Below are positions 63,169 through 64,000 of a stretch of 64,000 bases of DNA, in pieces. Source of the stretch: Nocardia jinanensis (GTDB taxonomy: Bacteria > Actinomycetota > Actinomycetes > Mycobacteriales > Mycobacteriaceae); NCBI RefSeq assembly GCF_014645735.1, contig NZ_BMMH01000007.1, positions 350,694 to 414,693 on the forward strand. The letters run 5' to 3'. The stretch's first letter is position 1. Each line of letters opens with the position of its first letter. Under the pieces are notes generated by a model, which saw only the letters and a list, made by a program, of their open reading frames with translations, was not told the origin of the DNA and did not search any database. The position numbers and the translations under genes were made by a program.

Positions 63169-63327
63169 TTGGGCTGTCGCTTTCGGTAGCTGGCCAACCG
63201 CCATGGATGCCGCGCGGCTGCGACGGAACAATCGATGAGCGGTAATCACGATTTGTTGGCTTGAGGCTCCCCCCGGGTAGTGGACACCGAGTTAGCAGGA
63301 TCGTTTGTCCTGCGGAAGGATGTCCCT

Positions 63328-63669
63328 GTGTCTCGGAAACGTCGGTCGTTCACGACCGAGTACAAGGTCGAGGCTGCTCATCGGGTGATCGATTCCGGTC
63401 GCACGGTCGCCGAGGTCTCGAGAGAACTCGGCGTGCACGAGAGCCTGCTGGGCCGATGGGTCGCCGATGAACGCCGTCGCATGGAAGCTGCTGCGGTGCA
63501 TCGTGAACAGCCGTTGTCCGGTGCGGAGCGGGCGGAGTTGCTGCGGTTGCGCAAGCAGGTCGCCGAGCAGGACAAAGACATCGCGTTCCTGAAAAAGCTT
63601 CGGCGTACTTTGCCGCGATGCAGCAGAACCGGCCCGGTTCGAGCTGATGGCAGAGTGCGCCGCTGCTGA
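63328..63669 (+). pseudogene. IS3-family OrfA, frameshifted
   Basis: The protein starts MSRKRRSFTTEYKVEAA from GTG 63328, with GGAAGGA seven bases upstream. An HTH (VAEVSRELGVHESLLGRWV) and a leucine-zipper-like stretch (ELLRLRKQVAEQDKDIAFLKK) follow. After FLKK the expected end ASAYFAAMQQNRPGSS is found only one base back (-1 frame), so one G is missing near 63597; the read frame continues to 63669 as nonsense. The A-AAA-AAG at this point is also the kind of site used for programmed slippage in IS3 elements. Confidence 0.75.
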
Positions 63670-63937
63670 TGCGTTCACCGGCGCTGCTGGTGAGGACGTC
63701 GCGCGGATGGCGCGATTGTTGAATGTGTCGAGGTCCGGATACTACGAGTACCGGAAACGCTGCCGGTCGAGGGTGTTGACACCCGCGGCGCAGCGCCGGG
63801 CGGACCTGGCAGTCAAGATCGTGGCCCATCACCGTGAATCCGACGGCACCTACGGTGCCCCACGAATCACCGCCGATCTACGTGAGGCCGGTGAGAAGGT
63901 CACCGAGAAGACCGTCGCCAAGATCATGGCCTCTTGA
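63647..63937 (+). pseudogene. IS3-family OrfB, truncated
   Basis: The start of an IS3 transposase: MAECAAADAFTGAAGEDV, then the typical MARLLNVSRSGYYEYRKR and GTYGAPRITADLREAGEKVTEKTVAKIMAS. It stops at TGA 63935-63937, far before the DDE catalytic domain (usual OrfB ~280 residues). The following 63 bases do not continue the family, so it was cut by a stop or by another insertion. The reverse strand of 63938-64000 is open and could be a second element. Confidence 0.75.
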
Positions 63938-64000
63938 ATCGTCACGGGTTTGGGGCCGCTTCCTTCTTTGAGGAAGATGGTCTCCATCATGTCGAAGCGC

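Larger units (their letters stand above)
63262..64000 (+). mobile_element. IS3-family insertion sequence, damaged, running out of the window
   Basis: The left end TGAGGCTCCCCCCGGGTAG starts with TG, as IS3 family ends do, and contains a TAGTGGACACC-type tip. It holds an OrfA with a one-base deletion and an OrfB that stops after ~96 residues. The right end is beyond the window. Confidence 0.8.

Noticed and set aside
10926..63261. Search for a second copy of the tRNA-Leu 3' end (attR)
   Set aside because: No copy of the T-arm and acceptor sequence was found by eye; the far border is probably outside the window.

Overview
The DNA is GC-rich and reads like an actinobacterium of the mycolic-acid group, most probably Nocardia or a close relative. 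The evidence is the codon use, many GTG starts, an Acg-type nitroreductase, a cutinase, a DUF4254-type protein, SARP-type regulation and CYP157-like P450s. This is judged from sequence character only; no search was run.

Region 1 (1-9054) looks like ordinary chromosome. It holds an ABC-transporter ATPase cut by the window edge with three co-directional unknowns, a glyoxalase-fold protein overlapping a DNA photolyase, a DoxX-type membrane protein with an 11-residue-repeat tail, an Acg-like nitroreductase, a 2-hydroxyacid dehydrogenase, an SDR and tRNA-Leu(GAG).

Region 2 (about 9019-40984) is an integrated mobile element next to the tRNA. A large serine recombinase runs antisense into the tRNA 3' half, so its last codons are tRNA sequence. 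Beyond it lie a large Avs-like STAND nuclease, a GNAT, a degenerate P450 with sensor-like and HTH genes, and a conjugation-type backbone. The backbone has a Pro-rich membrane protein, a ParA-like NTPase, a frameshifted SARP/BTAD gene, a MoxR ATPase with a zincin-vWA partner, a Mrr-type nuclease, a cutinase, a lytic transglycosylase-NlpC/P60 protein, a broken replication-relaxation gene and a TraG/VirD4-like coupling ATPase. I see no VirB4-type ATPase, so the transfer system looks incomplete here.

Region 3 (about 41000-63200) is a dense defence island. It contains: (a) a small helical protein and an NB-ARC/TPR protein sharing a short amyloid-like motif, as in NLR signalling pairs; (b) an unusual HTH-STAND-HEAT protein whose C-terminus is a complete TIM barrel of the hexulose-6-phosphate synthase/ketogulonate-phosphate decarboxylase type with an altered catalytic motif, overlapping a GNAT gene; (c) a DUF4254 / CYP157-like P450 / deleted-P450 group; (d) a Gabija-like pair (OLD-family nuclease plus UvrD-like helicase); (e) a pPIWI-RE operon (REase protein, DinG-like helicase, pPIWI-RE protein) followed by a GIY-YIG-like gene and a strong hairpin. 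A damaged IS3-family element closes the window.

No copy of the tRNA 3' end was found further right by eye, so the far attachment site is probably outside the window. The best candidate for an undescribed system is the STAND-TIM barrel protein and its GNAT partner (44484-48091), then the amyloid-motif NLR pair (41021-43869).
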